A stretch of DNA of 44,555 nucleotides, taken from Xanthobacter autotrophicus (GTDB lineage: Bacteria > Pseudomonadota > Alphaproteobacteria > Rhizobiales > Xanthobacteraceae). The stretch covers positions 1-44,555 of the forward strand of contig NZ_JAIVFO010000017.1 in the NCBI RefSeq assembly GCF_029991245.1. The letters run 5' to 3'. A program made the position numbers and the translations under genes. This document shows, one piece after another, positions 24,215 through 33,339 of this stretch; within the stretch, counting starts at the first letter, position 1; each line of letters opens with the position of its first letter. The notes under the pieces are model-generated. The model worked only from the letters and a program-made list of their open reading frames with translations, made no database searches and was not told where the DNA came from.

Positions 24215-26245
24215 TCACTTGTTTATGGGAACGCCCTTCGTGGTGAAGCGCTGCGTCCCGCCCGTGCGGCGCACGGGTCGTCGCGTGCCGGCGGCCTTGC
24301 CTGTGCCGGGCGGCTGGTGGGCAGGCACGAGCTGGTCGGGGCGCGAACCGATCAGGTCGGCGCGGCCCATCTGCTTCAGCGCCTCGCGCAGCAGCGGCCA
24401 ATTGTCGGGATCATGGTAGCGCAGGAACGCCTTGTGCAGCCGGCGCTGCCGAAGCCCCGTGACCGTCACCACCTTGTCGCTCCCTCCATGGCGCACGCCA
24501 CGCAGTGGATTGACGCCGGTATGGTACATGGCCGTGGCCGTGGCCATGGGAGACGGCAGGAACGTCTGCACCTGATCGGCGCGGTAGCGGTTCTTCTTGA
24601 GCCAGAGCGCGAGGTTCATCATGTCCTCGTCGGTCGTGCCCGGATGCGCGGCAATGAAATACGGAATGAGGTAGTATTTCTTGCCGGCCTGCTTCACCGC
24701 GGCGTCGAACATCTCCTTGAAGCGATCGTAGGTGCCGATGCCCGGCTTCATCATCTTGTCGAGCGGGCCGCGCTCGGTGTGTTCGGGCGCGATCTTCAGA
24801 TAGCCGCCGACGTGATGGGTCACCAGCTCCTTGATATATTCGGGGCTCTTCACCGCGAGATCGTAGCGCACGCCGGACGCGACCATCACCCTCTTGACGC
24901 CCTCCACCTCGCGGACCTTGCGATACAGCCGGATCAGCTCGTCGTGGGAGGTGTTCAGGTTCGGGCAGATGTCGGGAAAGACGCAGGACGGCAGCCGGCA
25001 TGCCGCCTCGATCTTGGGATCCTTGCAGGCCATCCGGTACATGTTGGCGGTCGGCCCGCCGATGTCCGAGATCACGCCCGTGAACCCCGGTGTCCGGTCG
25101 CGGATCTGCTCGATCTCGCGCAGGATCGAGCCTTCCGAGCGGTTCTGGATGATGCGGCCCTCGTGCTCGGTGATGGAGCAGAAGGTGCAGCCGCCGAAGC
25201 AGCCGCGCATGATGGTCACCGAGAACTTGATCATGTCCCAGGCCGGGATCTTCGCATCGCCGTAGGAGGGATGCGGCGCGCGGGCGTAGGGCAGGTCGTA
25301 GACCGCGTCCATCTCGGCGGAGGTCAGCGGGATCGGCGGCGGGTTCAGCCACAGGTCGCGGTCGCCATGGCGCTGGACGAGCGGCCGCGCATTGCCGGGA
25401 TTGCTCTCCCGGTGCAGCACGCGCGAGGCGCGGGCATAGGCCTCCTTGTCCTGCTCCACCTGCTCGCAGGCCGGCAGCCGGATCACCACATCGCCGGGGC
25501 GGCGGGCGGCCCCCTCATCGGCGGAGTCGAGATCGTCGGCGTGCAGTTCCGTGTAATGCTCGGGCACGCGGCGGAACAGCGCCACGCCCCGGATGGAATC
25601 GAGATCGCGCGGCGCCTCACCGGCGGCGAGGCGGTTCGCCACCTCAACGATGGCGCGCTCGGCATTGCCGTAAACCAGCAGATCCGCCTTGGCGTCCGCC
25701 AGGATCGAGCGGCGCACCTTGTCGGACCAGTAGTCGAAATGCGCGATGCGGCGCAGCGACGCCTCGATGCCGCCGAGCACGATCGGCACGTCCTTGAACG
25801 CCTCGCGGCAGCGTTGCGTGTAGACGATGGTTGAGCGGTCCGGCCGCCGGCCGCCTTCTCCTCCGGGCGTGTAGGCGTCGTCATGGCGCAGCCGGCGGTC
25901 CGCCGTGTAGCGGTTGACCATGGAGTCCATGTTGCCGCCGGTGACGCCGAAGAACAGCTTCGGCTTGCCCAGCGCCTTGAACGGCTCTGCCGACTGCCAG
26001 TCGGGCTGCGCGATGATGCCGACCCGGAAGCCCTGGGCTTCGAGCAGCCTGCCGATGATCGCCATGCCGAAGCTCGGATGATCCACATAGGCGTCGCCGG
26101 TCACCAGCACGATGTCGCAGGCGTCCCAGCCGAGCGCTGTCATCTCGGCGCGGCTCATGGGCAGAAACGGCGCCGCCGTGCCGGAAGGCGGCCGGTGGCG
26201 GGACAAGGAACTCAAGGGTTTTGCGGCGTCGGCGTGGGTGTCCAT
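24215..26245 (-). CDS. ygiQ: YgiQ-family radical SAM protein
   Basis: A 676-residue protein of the YgiQ family (UPF0313). The radical-SAM cysteines are C349, C353 and C356 in [11 protein letters not shown], which bind a [4Fe-4S] cluster. The N-terminal part has a vitamin-B12-binding-like segment ([20 protein letters not shown]), and the C-terminal tail is basic and low-complexity. The family is widespread but its reaction is not established. I use ATG 26245; a GTG at 26254 is equally possible. It is a single gene, convergent with the methyltransferase. Confidence 0.88.
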   Translation of the reverse strand: MDTHADAAKPLSSLSRHRPPSGTAAPFLPMSRAEMTALGWDACDIVLVTGDAYVDHPSFGMAIIGRLLEAQGFRVGIIAQPDWQSAEPFKALGKPKLFFGVTGGNMDSMVNRYTADRRLRHDDAYTPGGEGGRRPDRSTIVYTQRCREAFKDVPIVLGGIEASLRRIAHFDYWSDKVRRSILADAKADLLVYGNAERAIVEVANRLAAGEAPRDLDSIRGVALFRRVPEHYTELHADDLDSADEGAARRPGDVVIRLPACEQVEQDKEAYARASRVLHRESNPGNARPLVQRHGDRDLWLNPPPIPLTSAEMDAVYDLPYARAPHPSYGDAKIPAWDMIKFSVTIMRGCFGGCTFCSITEHEGRIIQNRSEGSILREIEQIRDRTPGFTGVISDIGGPTANMYRMACKDPKIEAACRLPSCVFPDICPNLNTSHDELIRLYRKVREVEGVKRVMVASGVRYDLAVKSPEYIKELVTHHVGGYLKIAPEHTERGPLDKMMKPGIGTYDRFKEMFDAAVKQAGKKYYLIPYFIAAHPGTTDEDMMNLALWLKKNRYRADQVQTFLPSPMATATAMYHTGVNPLRGVRHGGSDKVVTVTGLRQRRLHKAFLRYHDPDNWPLLREALKQMGRADLIGSRPDQLVPAHQPPGTGKAAGTRRPVRRTGGTQRFTTKGVPINK

Positions 26246-26445
26246 GGCGTTCACGCATAAGGCTCGACCGCAGCGAATTCAACTCACCCTGTTGTGGCCC
26301 TGGACCAATACCCCCGTGCATCGCCGGATGGCGGCGACGAAATCGAAGCTAAGATCGCCACACGCGCAACCGCCGGGATTTCGAGACCGCGCCGGATCTG
26401 CGCGCTGCCCGCACCGGCGCCGCCTGGAGCCGGGCCAGACCGTTG

Positions 26446-27156
26446 CTATGCCGGCAGGACGACCACCTTGGTTTTGACTGGCGTACGCGAGTACAGGTCT
26501 ATCATGTCCTGACTGAGGAGGCCGACACAGCCGCTTGTAACGCCTGAGCCGATCGATTCGGGGTCGATGGTGGCGTAGATCGTGTAGAGCGTGTAGGTGC
26601 CGTTCTGATAGAGATGAAGCGTGCGGGCACCAAGGGGATTGTCGAGGCCGCCCGGCATGCCGCGGGCGTATTTGGCCGCCTCGGGCTGGCGCTGGATCAT
26701 CTCCTTGGGCGGTGTCCAGGTCGCCCATTCGCTCTTGCGCCCGACATATGCGTCACCGCTCCACAGGAACCCGGCGCGGCCGACATTGGCCCCATAGCGG
26801 GTGGCGGTGCCTTCATCCTCGACGCGGTAGACGTAGTAATTGCCGGGATCGACGATAATGGTACCGGGCGCTTCCTTGGTGTCGTAACTCACCGTCCGGC
26901 GAAAATATTTCGGATTGACCTTTTTGACATCCACCGCCGGGATCGGGAATTTCTCGGTGGGCACCGGCCCGTAGAGCTTCTCCGCCTCGGCAAGGCTCAT
27001 GCCATCGGATGACGCGCAGCCGGCGAGCCCGAGCGACCCGAGACCGAGGGCAGAGCCGACCAGAAACGACCGGCGGTTGAGGGACCCCGACCGAAGCCCA
27101 GGCAAAGCTGCCTCTTCAATTTCGCCAGCTGCGGCGTTCCCACCGTCCATCATCAT
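26446..27156 (-). CDS. L,D-transpeptidase (YkuD)-like lipoprotein with altered active-site residues
   Basis: A protein of about 236 residues with a twin-arginine-like signal and lipobox (NRRSFLVGSALG, then LAGC). The body follows the alphaproteobacterial YkuD layout, with the catalytic cysteine in GSGVTSGCVGLLSQD. Two residues usually fixed in the family differ. The histidine of the IHGT segment is tyrosine (TIYATIDPES), and the residue two after the cysteine, normally Arg or Asn, is glycine. Active members crosslink peptidoglycan or attach proteins to it; this one may be inactive or have changed chemistry. The start is uncertain: ATG codons at 27207, 27174 and 27156 are in frame. Confidence 0.75.
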   Translation of the reverse strand: MMMDGGNAAAGEIEEAALPGLRSGSLNRRSFLVGSALGLGSLGLAGCASSDGMSLAEAEKLYGPVPTEKFPIPAVDVKKVNPKYFRRTVSYDTKEAPGTIIVDPGNYYVYRVEDEGTATRYGANVGRAGFLWSGDAYVGRKSEWATWTPPKEMIQRQPEAAKYARGMPGGLDNPLGARTLHLYQNGTYTLYTIYATIDPESIGSGVTSGCVGLLSQDMIDLYSRTPVKTKVVVLPA

Positions 27157-27207
27157 GATTTGGCAGTTTCCCATGTCCGATTGCCCGACGAGAACATACG
27201 CCGGCAT

Positions 27208-27541
27208 ACATCCGCTGAACGTCTCGCGGAGCGGAGATTGCCGTCACGCGGCACGACTGGCAAGCTCGGGCTTCACTGCGCGGGGCTTGCCGTGCGCCAA
27301 AGCCGGCAGCGTCCACGCGGTCTCGCAGTCCCACGTCGCGCCGGCCTCGACAAAAACATGCCGATCATGGCATCAGTCAGGCCAGCGGCGCCACGGCTCA
27401 TCCGCCCGGCCTTCTGGGGCCGAGAGCGGACCGTATGCTTCCGGGAATGTGGTCAACACCTCTCTGCGTCCGGCGCTCGGCTCCATCATTGATACAGATA
27501 GTGCGAATGCCGGATCTGTCCCGGCAGAGGAGGAGCAGAGC
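27208..27541. other. Intergenic region between divergent genes, with a stem-loop
   Basis: This gap holds the start regions of the transpeptidase-like gene (minus) and the small gene at 27542 (plus). GGCAAGC (27259-27265) can pair with GCTTGCC (27285-27291). I see no gene in it. Confidence 0.35.
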
Positions 27542-27721
27542 ATGGCCGAGCGATTTGAACGGCACCGCCAACCCTGGACCCACGAGGAACTCGAAAAGCT
27601 CAAAGTGCTCGCCAAGAAGGGCATGGCACTCAAGGCGATTTCGAAAGCAATGACGCGCAGCGAGGAATCCATCAAAGACCGCGCCAAAATCGATGGCATC
27701 GGGATCACCAAGCTCCGTTAG
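27542..27721 (+). CDS. Small SANT/Myb-like helix-turn-helix protein
   Basis: A 59-residue basic protein starting at ATG 27542 behind the strong site AGGAGGAGCAG. The sequence from PWTHEELEKL through GMALKAISKAMTRS and ESIKDRAK reads as three short helices, similar to the small SANT-like DNA-binding proteins common in rhizobia-related bacteria. The clear ribosome site and compact fold support it as a real gene. The target is unknown. Confidence 0.65.
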   Translation: MAERFERHRQPWTHEELEKLKVLAKKGMALKAISKAMTRSEESIKDRAKIDGIGITKLR

Positions 27722-27790
27722 GTCCTGCCCGCGGCCCTGAGCGCCACGCCAGGACCGCTGCAACCTCGGCCGTCGTCTGGATTGCGGCAT

Positions 27791-28117
27791 CTACCGTCCG
27801 CGCTGGTCCCAGGAGCCGCCCATGGTCTTGACCAGATGGATGTAGTCGAACAGGTCGCTCAGCATGAAATGGCGGTTCTCCGCCGTATTCATGTGGGCGA
27901 CCGTATGGGCGTCGCCTTCCAGATAGCGGAAGGCGGTGGTGCGAAACTGCTCGGGCAGGCCGAGATTGAAGGAGGAGGGCTGCGTGAGCATGCGGCAGAT
28001 CTTCTGAAACAGCAGCCTGAACCGCTCGTCCTCGGGGCCCATGTAGACGTCCCCGAAATCCTCCTTGTACTGGCCGAAAAGGGCAAGGTAATCGCCGCTG
28101 TCGGGCTTGCGCTGCAT
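27791..28117 (-). CDS. Conserved hypothetical protein
   Basis: A protein of about 108 residues (MQRKPDSGDYLALFGQYKED...). It is soluble and rich in aromatic and charged residues, with HMNTAENRHFMLSDLFDYIH near the end. There is no recognised domain, signal peptide or transmembrane segment. I chose the ATG at 28117 over the frame's upstream codon at 28174 because similarity-like composition starts there. The ribosome site is weak. Confidence 0.5.
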   Translation of the reverse strand: MQRKPDSGDYLALFGQYKEDFGDVYMGPEDERFRLLFQKICRMLTQPSSFNLGLPEQFRTTAFRYLEGDAHTVAHMNTAENRHFMLSDLFDYIHLVKTMGGSWDQRGR

Positions 28118-28268
28118 CTTGCTATCCGTCCCTGTCACGCGTGGCACCGCATTCAAGATCAATGCCATCCCCATGCCGCACTCCGACGATGAGCGTTTTG
28201 CCGCATCGCATGGGCAATGAGCGCATCCCGCCCCAGGTTATCCTCATGCGGGAACTGGAGGCAGCACG

Positions 28269-28553
28269 ATGATCGAGGTGCGGCAGAGCGCCGGTGGGGA
28301 TCCCCTGAAATTCGAGGTCGTGGTGCGCGACACGGCGGGAGAGACCCGTCACGTGGTCACCATGGCACCGGCCACCTACCAGGAGCTGACGGCGGGGAGG
28401 TGCACCCCTGCCAAATGCGTCGAGGCCACCTTCCGCTTCCTGCTGGACCGGGAGCCGAAGGAACAGATCCTGGCGCGCTTCGATATGGCGGTCGTCCCGC
28501 ATTATTATCCGGATTTCGTGGCGAAGCTCCCGAACTATCTGGCCCCCTCCTGA
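28269..28553 (+). CDS. Conserved hypothetical protein, 94 residues
   Basis: It starts at ATG 28269, eight bases after GGAGG, so translation is well supported. The acidic soluble sequence has VEATFRFLLDREPKEQILARF and ends HYYPDFVAKLPNYL. I do not recognise the family. It stands alone between the minus-strand unknown gene and the FIST gene. Confidence 0.6.
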   Translation: MIEVRQSAGGDPLKFEVVVRDTAGETRHVVTMAPATYQELTAGRCTPAKCVEATFRFLLDREPKEQILARFDMAVVPHYYPDFVAKLPNYLAPS

Positions 28554-28773
28554 TGTGCGCCGTCCCGGTCTGCGGGTGCCGGCAGGATTTCACCCAGCCG
28601 GGACGGCAGGGGCGGCATGATCATTGCTTGCGATTGCGCACGGATTGCGATGGCGTCGGTCTGCGACACAGGCCGTCACTTCATGAAGTGTTTGATCCTG
28701 TTGCAGCGGATATGCTCCCGCCAGACAGGCCCTGATTGTGTCAGGCCCTGATTGCCTTGATTGTTTCTTGTCC

Positions 28774-28788
28774 GCCCGCTTGGCGGGC
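28774..28788 (+). other. Hairpin and short direct repeats upstream of the FIST gene
   Basis: GCCCGC-TTG-GCGGGC is a compact hairpin in the 285-bp gap 28554-28838. Just before it CAGGCCCTGATTG occurs twice (28726-28738 and 28742-28754). These may belong to the promoter region of the FIST operon. No gene is seen in the gap. Confidence 0.35.
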
Positions 28789-28838
28789 CGCGGTTTCATC
28801 CTTGTTAATGCCCACACCTTTCATGCAGATCCTGCCTT

Positions 28839-29990
28839 ATGAACACTTTCATCCACGCCCATGCGGGTGACGCCAACTGGCAGCTGGCCCTCGGCTCCTG
28901 CTGGGCGCAGGTGCGTCATCAACTGCCCGAGGGGAGCAAGCCCAATCTGGGCTGGTGCTACCTGACCGACCATTACACCCAGGCCGCGGGAAACATCATG
29001 GAGGCGCTCAGGGAGCGCCTGCCGCAGGTGCATTGGGTCGGCACCGTGGGGGTCGGCGTGGCAGCCGAGGCGGTGGAATATTTCGACGAGCCGGGCATGG
29101 CGCTGATGCTGGCCGAACTGCCGCCGGGCGCGTTCAAGCTGTTCTCCAGCCCCCAGCCTCTGGAGGCCGGGGCCGACGGCTTCGAGGCCTTCACCGCCCT
29201 GGTCCATGCCGATGGCGGCACCGCGGACCTGCCCGCGCAGCTCAAGGCCCTGAGCGACAAGACCACCACCGGCTATCTGTTCGGCGGCCTGTCTTCGGCC
29301 CGGAACCAGCCCCTGCTCTTTGCCGACGAAGTGCTGCTGGGCGGGGTTTCCGGCGTGGCCTTCGGCCCCGAAGTGCCCATCCTGTCCCGCGTCACCCAGG
29401 GCTGCCAGCCCATCGGCCCCCAGCGCACCATCACCCGCGCCGAGGGCAATTACCTCGTCACCCTGGACAATGGCCGGGCGCTGGACTGTGCGCTGGAGGA
29501 TCTGGGCCTTGGCGCGGATACGCCCGATGCGGAGCTGGGCCAGGAGCTGGGCCAGACGCTGGCGGGGCTGGTCACCCCCGGCGAGGACGTCTCCACCCAG
29601 CCCGGCCAGTTCGGCACCAATACGGAGGTGCGCCATCTGCTCGGCGTCGGGCGCAAGGCCGGCGTGCTGGTGGTGGCAGAGCAGATCAGGGCCGGGATGC
29701 AGCTCGCCTTCTGCAAGCGGAACGCCGAGGCGGCCAGAACCGACCTGCTCCGCATCGTCGCCGATGTGCGGGCCAAGGCGGAAGCGGCTGGCGGCATCCG
29801 GGGCGCCCTCTACATCAGCTGCTCCGGGCGCGGCGGCCCCCATTTCGGCCAGCGCAACGCGGAATTCCAGATGGTCAGCGAGGGCCTCGGCCCCGTGCCC
29901 CTGGTGGGCTTCTTCGCCGGCGGGGAGATCGCGCGCCACCATCTCTATGGCTACACCGGCGTGCTGACGGTTTTCACCGGGCAGACCTGA
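28839..29990 (+). CDS. FIST N/FIST C domain protein
   Basis: A 383-residue protein with a FIST N domain (about residues 20-210; GWCYLTDHYTQAAGNIMEAL, VGTVGVGV, GYLFGGLSSARNQPLLF) and a FIST C domain (about residues 215-370; ALYISCSGRGGPHFGQRNAEF and PLVGFFAGGEIARHHLYGYTGVL). FIST proteins are thought to sense small ligands, perhaps amino acids, usually as part of signal transduction. This one has no kinase or cyclase domain attached. It is followed after 19 bp by an aldo/keto reductase on the same strand, so the two are probably co-transcribed. Confidence 0.85.
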   Translation: MNTFIHAHAGDANWQLALGSCWAQVRHQLPEGSKPNLGWCYLTDHYTQAAGNIMEALRERLPQVHWVGTVGVGVAAEAVEYFDEPGMALMLAELPPGAFKLFSSPQPLEAGADGFEAFTALVHADGGTADLPAQLKALSDKTTTGYLFGGLSSARNQPLLFADEVLLGGVSGVAFGPEVPILSRVTQGCQPIGPQRTITRAEGNYLVTLDNGRALDCALEDLGLGADTPDAELGQELGQTLAGLVTPGEDVSTQPGQFGTNTEVRHLLGVGRKAGVLVVAEQIRAGMQLAFCKRNAEAARTDLLRIVADVRAKAEAAGGIRGALYISCSGRGGPHFGQRNAEFQMVSEGLGPVPLVGFFAGGEIARHHLYGYTGVLTVFTGQT

Positions 29991-30009
29991 GACAGGAAAA
30001 AGCACCGCG

Positions 30010-30903
30010 ATGACACAGGCCCCCGCCGCGACGGATCAGCTCTCGATCGCCGAAGGCGAGGACCCGCGCCGCATCGTGTCGGCCTTTGGCGTCGCCGTGC
30101 CCCGCATCCTCTACGGCACGGCGTGGAAGAAGGAGCGCACCGCGGCGCTGGTGGAGATGGCCCTGCGCGCGGGTTTCCGGGGCATCGATACCGCGTGCCA
30201 GCCCAAGCACTATCACGAGCCGGGCGTCGGCGAGGGGCTGGCCGCGCTGCTGAAGGAGGGGCTCGCCCGCTCGGACCTCTATCTCCAGACCAAGTTCACC
30301 CCCTTGCAGGGGCAGGATCCGGACAATCTCCCCTACGATCCCAAGGCCAGCCTGAGCGCGCAGGTGCGCCAGTCCCTTCAGGCCTCTTTGTGCAACCTGC
30401 GCACGGACTATCTGGACGGCTTCGTCCTCCACTCCCCCTATCCGGAGGACAAGGATACGCTGGAGGTCTGGCGCGCCATGGAAGACCTCCATGCGCAAGG
30501 CGTGGTGCGCCAGCTGGGCATCAGCAATTGCTACGAGCCGGGCCGGCTGGAACGCCTCTTCCGCCAAGCCCGCATCAAGCCCGCCGTGGTGCAGAACCGC
30601 TTCCACGCCAAGACCCGCTACGACCGGGAAATCCGCGCCTTCTGCAAGGGCAATGGCATGCTCTATCAGAGCTTCTGGACCCTTACCGCCAATCCCGAGG
30701 TCCTCGCCCAGCCCGCCCTTGTTGAGATCGCGGACCGCTATGGCCGAACGGCGCCCCAGGTGTTCTTTCGCTTCCTGACCCAGCAGGACATGGTGTGCCT
30801 CACCGGCACCTCCTCCCCGGAGCATATGGCCCAGGATCTGGCCATATTCGAATTCCGCCTGAGCCCTGCCGAATGCAAGGCCATCGAGGCCCTGCTGGGC
30901 TAG
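30010..30903 (+). CDS. Aldo/keto reductase
   Basis: A 297-residue NAD(P)H-dependent oxidoreductase with the AKR barrel. The catalytic tetrad is D60, Y68, K95 and H141 (GIDTACQPKHYHEPGVG, LQTKFTP, GFVLHSP). Between D and Y there are three extra residues compared with the common DTAxxYxNE form. LGISNCY and the C-terminal LTGTSSPEHMAQDL fit the family. It probably forms an operon with the FIST gene. The substrate is unknown. Confidence 0.85.
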   Translation: MTQAPAATDQLSIAEGEDPRRIVSAFGVAVPRILYGTAWKKERTAALVEMALRAGFRGIDTACQPKHYHEPGVGEGLAALLKEGLARSDLYLQTKFTPLQGQDPDNLPYDPKASLSAQVRQSLQASLCNLRTDYLDGFVLHSPYPEDKDTLEVWRAMEDLHAQGVVRQLGISNCYEPGRLERLFRQARIKPAVVQNRFHAKTRYDREIRAFCKGNGMLYQSFWTLTANPEVLAQPALVEIADRYGRTAPQVFFRFLTQQDMVCLTGTSSPEHMAQDLAIFEFRLSPAECKAIEALLG

Positions 30904-31035
30904 TCCCGCCCGGGGTCCCATTCCAGGCCCTGCCCGAAAGGGCCGGACAAGCCTTCCCTTTCCGTCAGATCACCCGTCTTTGCCGCCAGGTTGCAGTTCT
31001 TCGCCGCAGGGGCCTGATCGCCGTCCTTTCGGCAC
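30904..31035. other. Intergenic region after the aldo/keto reductase
   Basis: GGCCCT (30927-30932) can pair with AGGGCC (about 30938-30943), followed by a pyrimidine-rich stretch, a possible weak terminator. Otherwise nothing is visible up to the IS remnant. Confidence 0.3.
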
Positions 31036-31205
31036 GGCTGAGGTGGTCCCGGTTTGGCGGACAGATTGGCGGCTTTGCTAAGCTTGGTTCTGCTGTCCGT
31101 TACGCCGCCATGTCGATGCCTTCGCAGGCCGTATGGACCTCCTCAGGCGGTTTGCCGCCGAGGGCCGAGTGGGACCTCGTGCGATTGTAGGAGGTGAGAG
31201 CAAGC
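31036..31205 (-). mobile_element. IS3-family element remnant (transposase C-terminus and end)
   Basis: On the minus strand a frame ending at TAA 31100-31102 reads YNRTRSHSALGGKPPEEVH. This is the C-terminal signature of the IS3-family OrfB integrase (compare YNxxRPHSALGGxTPxEV). Upstream of it the similarity stops abruptly at about 31205, where a response-regulator fragment begins on the plus strand. Beyond the stop, the GGTCCCGGTTTGGCGGACA-like sequence (about 31047-31065) is probably the element's terminal repeat. Only about 170 bp remain. Confidence 0.7.
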
Positions 31206-31470
31206 AAGTGAAGTCGCCGATTGCATCGTGTGCGACCAGAACCTGCCCATGATGACAGGCATCGAGTTACTCAATTCCATGAACGTCGAGCGCAGCAAAA
31301 TACCCCTTATTCTCATTACCGCATTCGACATGCCAGGATTGGGTAAGCGAGCTGCCGACGGTGGTGCGTCAGCCTTGTTGATCACGCCTTTCTCGGGAGT
31401 TGCCTTACTCGATGCCATCAAGGCCGCCGTTGCCCTTTCGGGCAAGTCCGTCAGCCCGTTAGGCCAATAG
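31198..31470 (+). pseudogene. Truncated response-regulator receiver domain
   Basis: The open frame 31198-31470 encodes the last two-thirds of a REC domain: VADCIVCDQNLPMMTGIELL with the phosphoacceptor aspartate, then PLILITAF with the conserved threonine. The N-terminal part with the acidic pocket is missing because the IS3 remnant abuts it. The usual KPF lysine is threonine (LLITPFSG). Both defects suggest it no longer works as a phosphorylation switch. It probably belonged to a FixJ-like or single-domain regulator. Confidence 0.75.
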
Positions 31471-31546
31471 TCGTCGTTCATGGGCGGCGCGATTGTGGCG
31501 CACATCCCTCGAACGGGCGCGCCAGGCAGCGGCCACGGAGCCCAAC

Positions 31547-33280
31547 ATGACTACACGCTCGAAAGCCTGGTGGGCCTGCGCAGCGCTGGTGGGCGGCTTT
31601 GCCGTAGCCTCGACTATTAGCGCCGGCCCGGTCGCCGCGCAAGGCACATCAGCGAAGCCAAATATCCTTTTCATCATGGGAGATGACATCGGCTACATGC
31701 AGCCCAGCATCTACCATCGTGGCCTCATGGTGGGCGAAACGCCCAATATCGACCGCATAGGCCGCGAAGGGGCGTTGTTCACGGACTACTACGCCGAACA
31801 GAGCTGCACGGCCGGGCGCAATGCCTTCTTCACTGGCATGCACCCGCTCCGCACCGGTATGATTCCGCCGCAGCTACCCGGCAGTTCATCCTATTTGAGG
31901 CCTGGCACACCGGCTCTCGCCAAGTTCCTTTATGACCTCGGCTATTCGACAGGCGAGTTCGGCAAAAATCATCTCGGTGACCACACCGATGCGCTTCCGA
32001 CCGCCCATGGCTTCCAGGAGTTCTGGGGCTACCTGTATCATCTCGACGCCATGCAGGGCGTGAGCTTCCCGGACATCAACAAAACACCGACCGAGCAGAC
32101 GGTGGCGCCGCCTTGCCGCAATACTCCCGTTCCAGGCCTGACAGACCCGCCGGGCGCCGTGGATCAGGCCACAACGCTCTGTCTTATGCCGCCCCGCCCC
32201 GTGATCGCCTGTAAATCCTCGGACGGGACGTCTGCCAACCAGACCTGCAAGGACGAAGGTCCCCTGACGCTGGATCGCTCAGAGACGATTGACGAAGAAA
32301 TCTCGGGCAAGGTCATCGATTTTCTTGGGCGCAACGATCCTGCGAAGACCGGCAAGCCGTTCTTCGTTTGGTACAATCCTGCCCGCATGCACATTACCAC
32401 CGTGCTTTCAGACAAATATAAGAACATGATCGGCGAGCCCGGCGGCAAGGATTGGGGCGCCAACGAAGCCGGCATGAAGCAGATGGACGATAATATCGGC
32501 TACGTCCTCAAGAAGCTTGAGGAGATGGGCCAGCTCGAAAACACCATCATCGTCTTTACCACCGACAACGGCGCAGAGACCATCACATTCCCCGATGGCG
32601 GCACCACGCCGTTCAAGGGTGGGAAGCTGAGCACCTGGGAAGGCGGCATGCGCGCGCCTCAGGTGGTACGCTGGCCCAATCACATCGCGCCAGGAACCGT
32701 CAAGACCGAGATATTCGCATCTCTTGACTGGTTGCCGACACTCGTGGAGATCGCTGGCGGCGAGAAAGGTAACGACCTCAAGGCGAGGATCGAGAAGGGT
32801 GCTTATCCTGGCATCGTCAAGACCACGCTCGATGGCGTCAACCAACTGGCCTACCTCGAAGGTAAATCGGAGAAATCCGCACGCAACACGTTCTTCTATT
32901 ACTCCGGTAAGGACCCGTCCGCCGTTCGCTACAAGAACTGGAAGATGTATTTCGCGATGGTCTCGGACTCGCCAACCGGATTCCTCACCGGCGTCGTACC
33001 TTATCACTGGACCCAGGTCGTCAATATCAAGCGCGATCCGTTCGAGACCTCGATCGGCGCACAGATCAAGACGCTCACCGGCATGGGCGGCGCCCTAACC
33101 GCTCCAGCGACGGCCTATGTCTACGACTGGAACATGCTTCCGATCGGCCAGGCACTCTGGCTGAAGGAACTATCAACCTACATCGACTACCCGCCCCTGC
33201 AGGACCCGGCGAGCTACAACCTCGATCAAGTCATGCAGCAGGTGAAGCAGATGAAGACGACTAGTCGCGCGGGCGAATAG
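31547..33280 (+). CDS. Periplasmic arylsulfatase-type sulfatase (Cys-type)
   Basis: A 577-residue sulfatase. I choose ATG 31547 (GGAG six bases upstream), which leaves a clean signal peptide (about residues 1-32, ending VAAQG). All family motifs are present: the metal aspartates in FIMGDDIGY, the formylglycine site CTAGR with C87, GKNHLGDH, FTTDNGAE and TPFKGGK. It hydrolyses a sulfate ester, substrate unknown. The cysteine must be oxidised to formylglycine, and the enzyme for this is encoded two genes downstream. It heads a three-gene module with an attenuator-like hairpin after it. Confidence 0.88.
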   Translation: MTTRSKAWWACAALVGGFAVASTISAGPVAAQGTSAKPNILFIMGDDIGYMQPSIYHRGLMVGETPNIDRIGREGALFTDYYAEQSCTAGRNAFFTGMHPLRTGMIPPQLPGSSSYLRPGTPALAKFLYDLGYSTGEFGKNHLGDHTDALPTAHGFQEFWGYLYHLDAMQGVSFPDINKTPTEQTVAPPCRNTPVPGLTDPPGAVDQATTLCLMPPRPVIACKSSDGTSANQTCKDEGPLTLDRSETIDEEISGKVIDFLGRNDPAKTGKPFFVWYNPARMHITTVLSDKYKNMIGEPGGKDWGANEAGMKQMDDNIGYVLKKLEEMGQLENTIIVFTTDNGAETITFPDGGTTPFKGGKLSTWEGGMRAPQVVRWPNHIAPGTVKTEIFASLDWLPTLVEIAGGEKGNDLKARIEKGAYPGIVKTTLDGVNQLAYLEGKSEKSARNTFFYYSGKDPSAVRYKNWKMYFAMVSDSPTGFLTGVVPYHWTQVVNIKRDPFETSIGAQIKTLTGMGGALTAPATAYVYDWNMLPIGQALWLKELSTYIDYPPLQDPASYNLDQVMQQVKQMKTTSRAGE

Positions 33281-33294
33281 CTTTTGATCGATGA

Positions 33295-33327
33295 AGGGGC
33301 AGGCGTTCCGCGCCTGTCCCCTATTTT
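33295..33327 (+). terminator. Terminator-like hairpin between sulfatase and HAD genes
   Basis: AGGGGCAGGCG (33295-33305) pairs with CGCCTGTCCCCT (33311-33322, one G-U), followed by ATTTT. Placed 14 bp after the sulfatase stop, it could reduce read-through so that the sulfatase is made in excess over its downstream partners. Confidence 0.6.
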
Positions 33328-33339
33328 GGGGTGAAGGCC

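Noticed and set aside
24167-25834. Plus-strand open frame opposite the YgiQ gene
   Set aside because: No ribosome site or domain; the radical-SAM gene on the minus strand is certain.
31205-31500. Intact single-domain response regulator
   Set aside because: The frame has a stop just upstream of the fragment and lacks the N-terminal third of the fold, so it is treated as a pseudogene.
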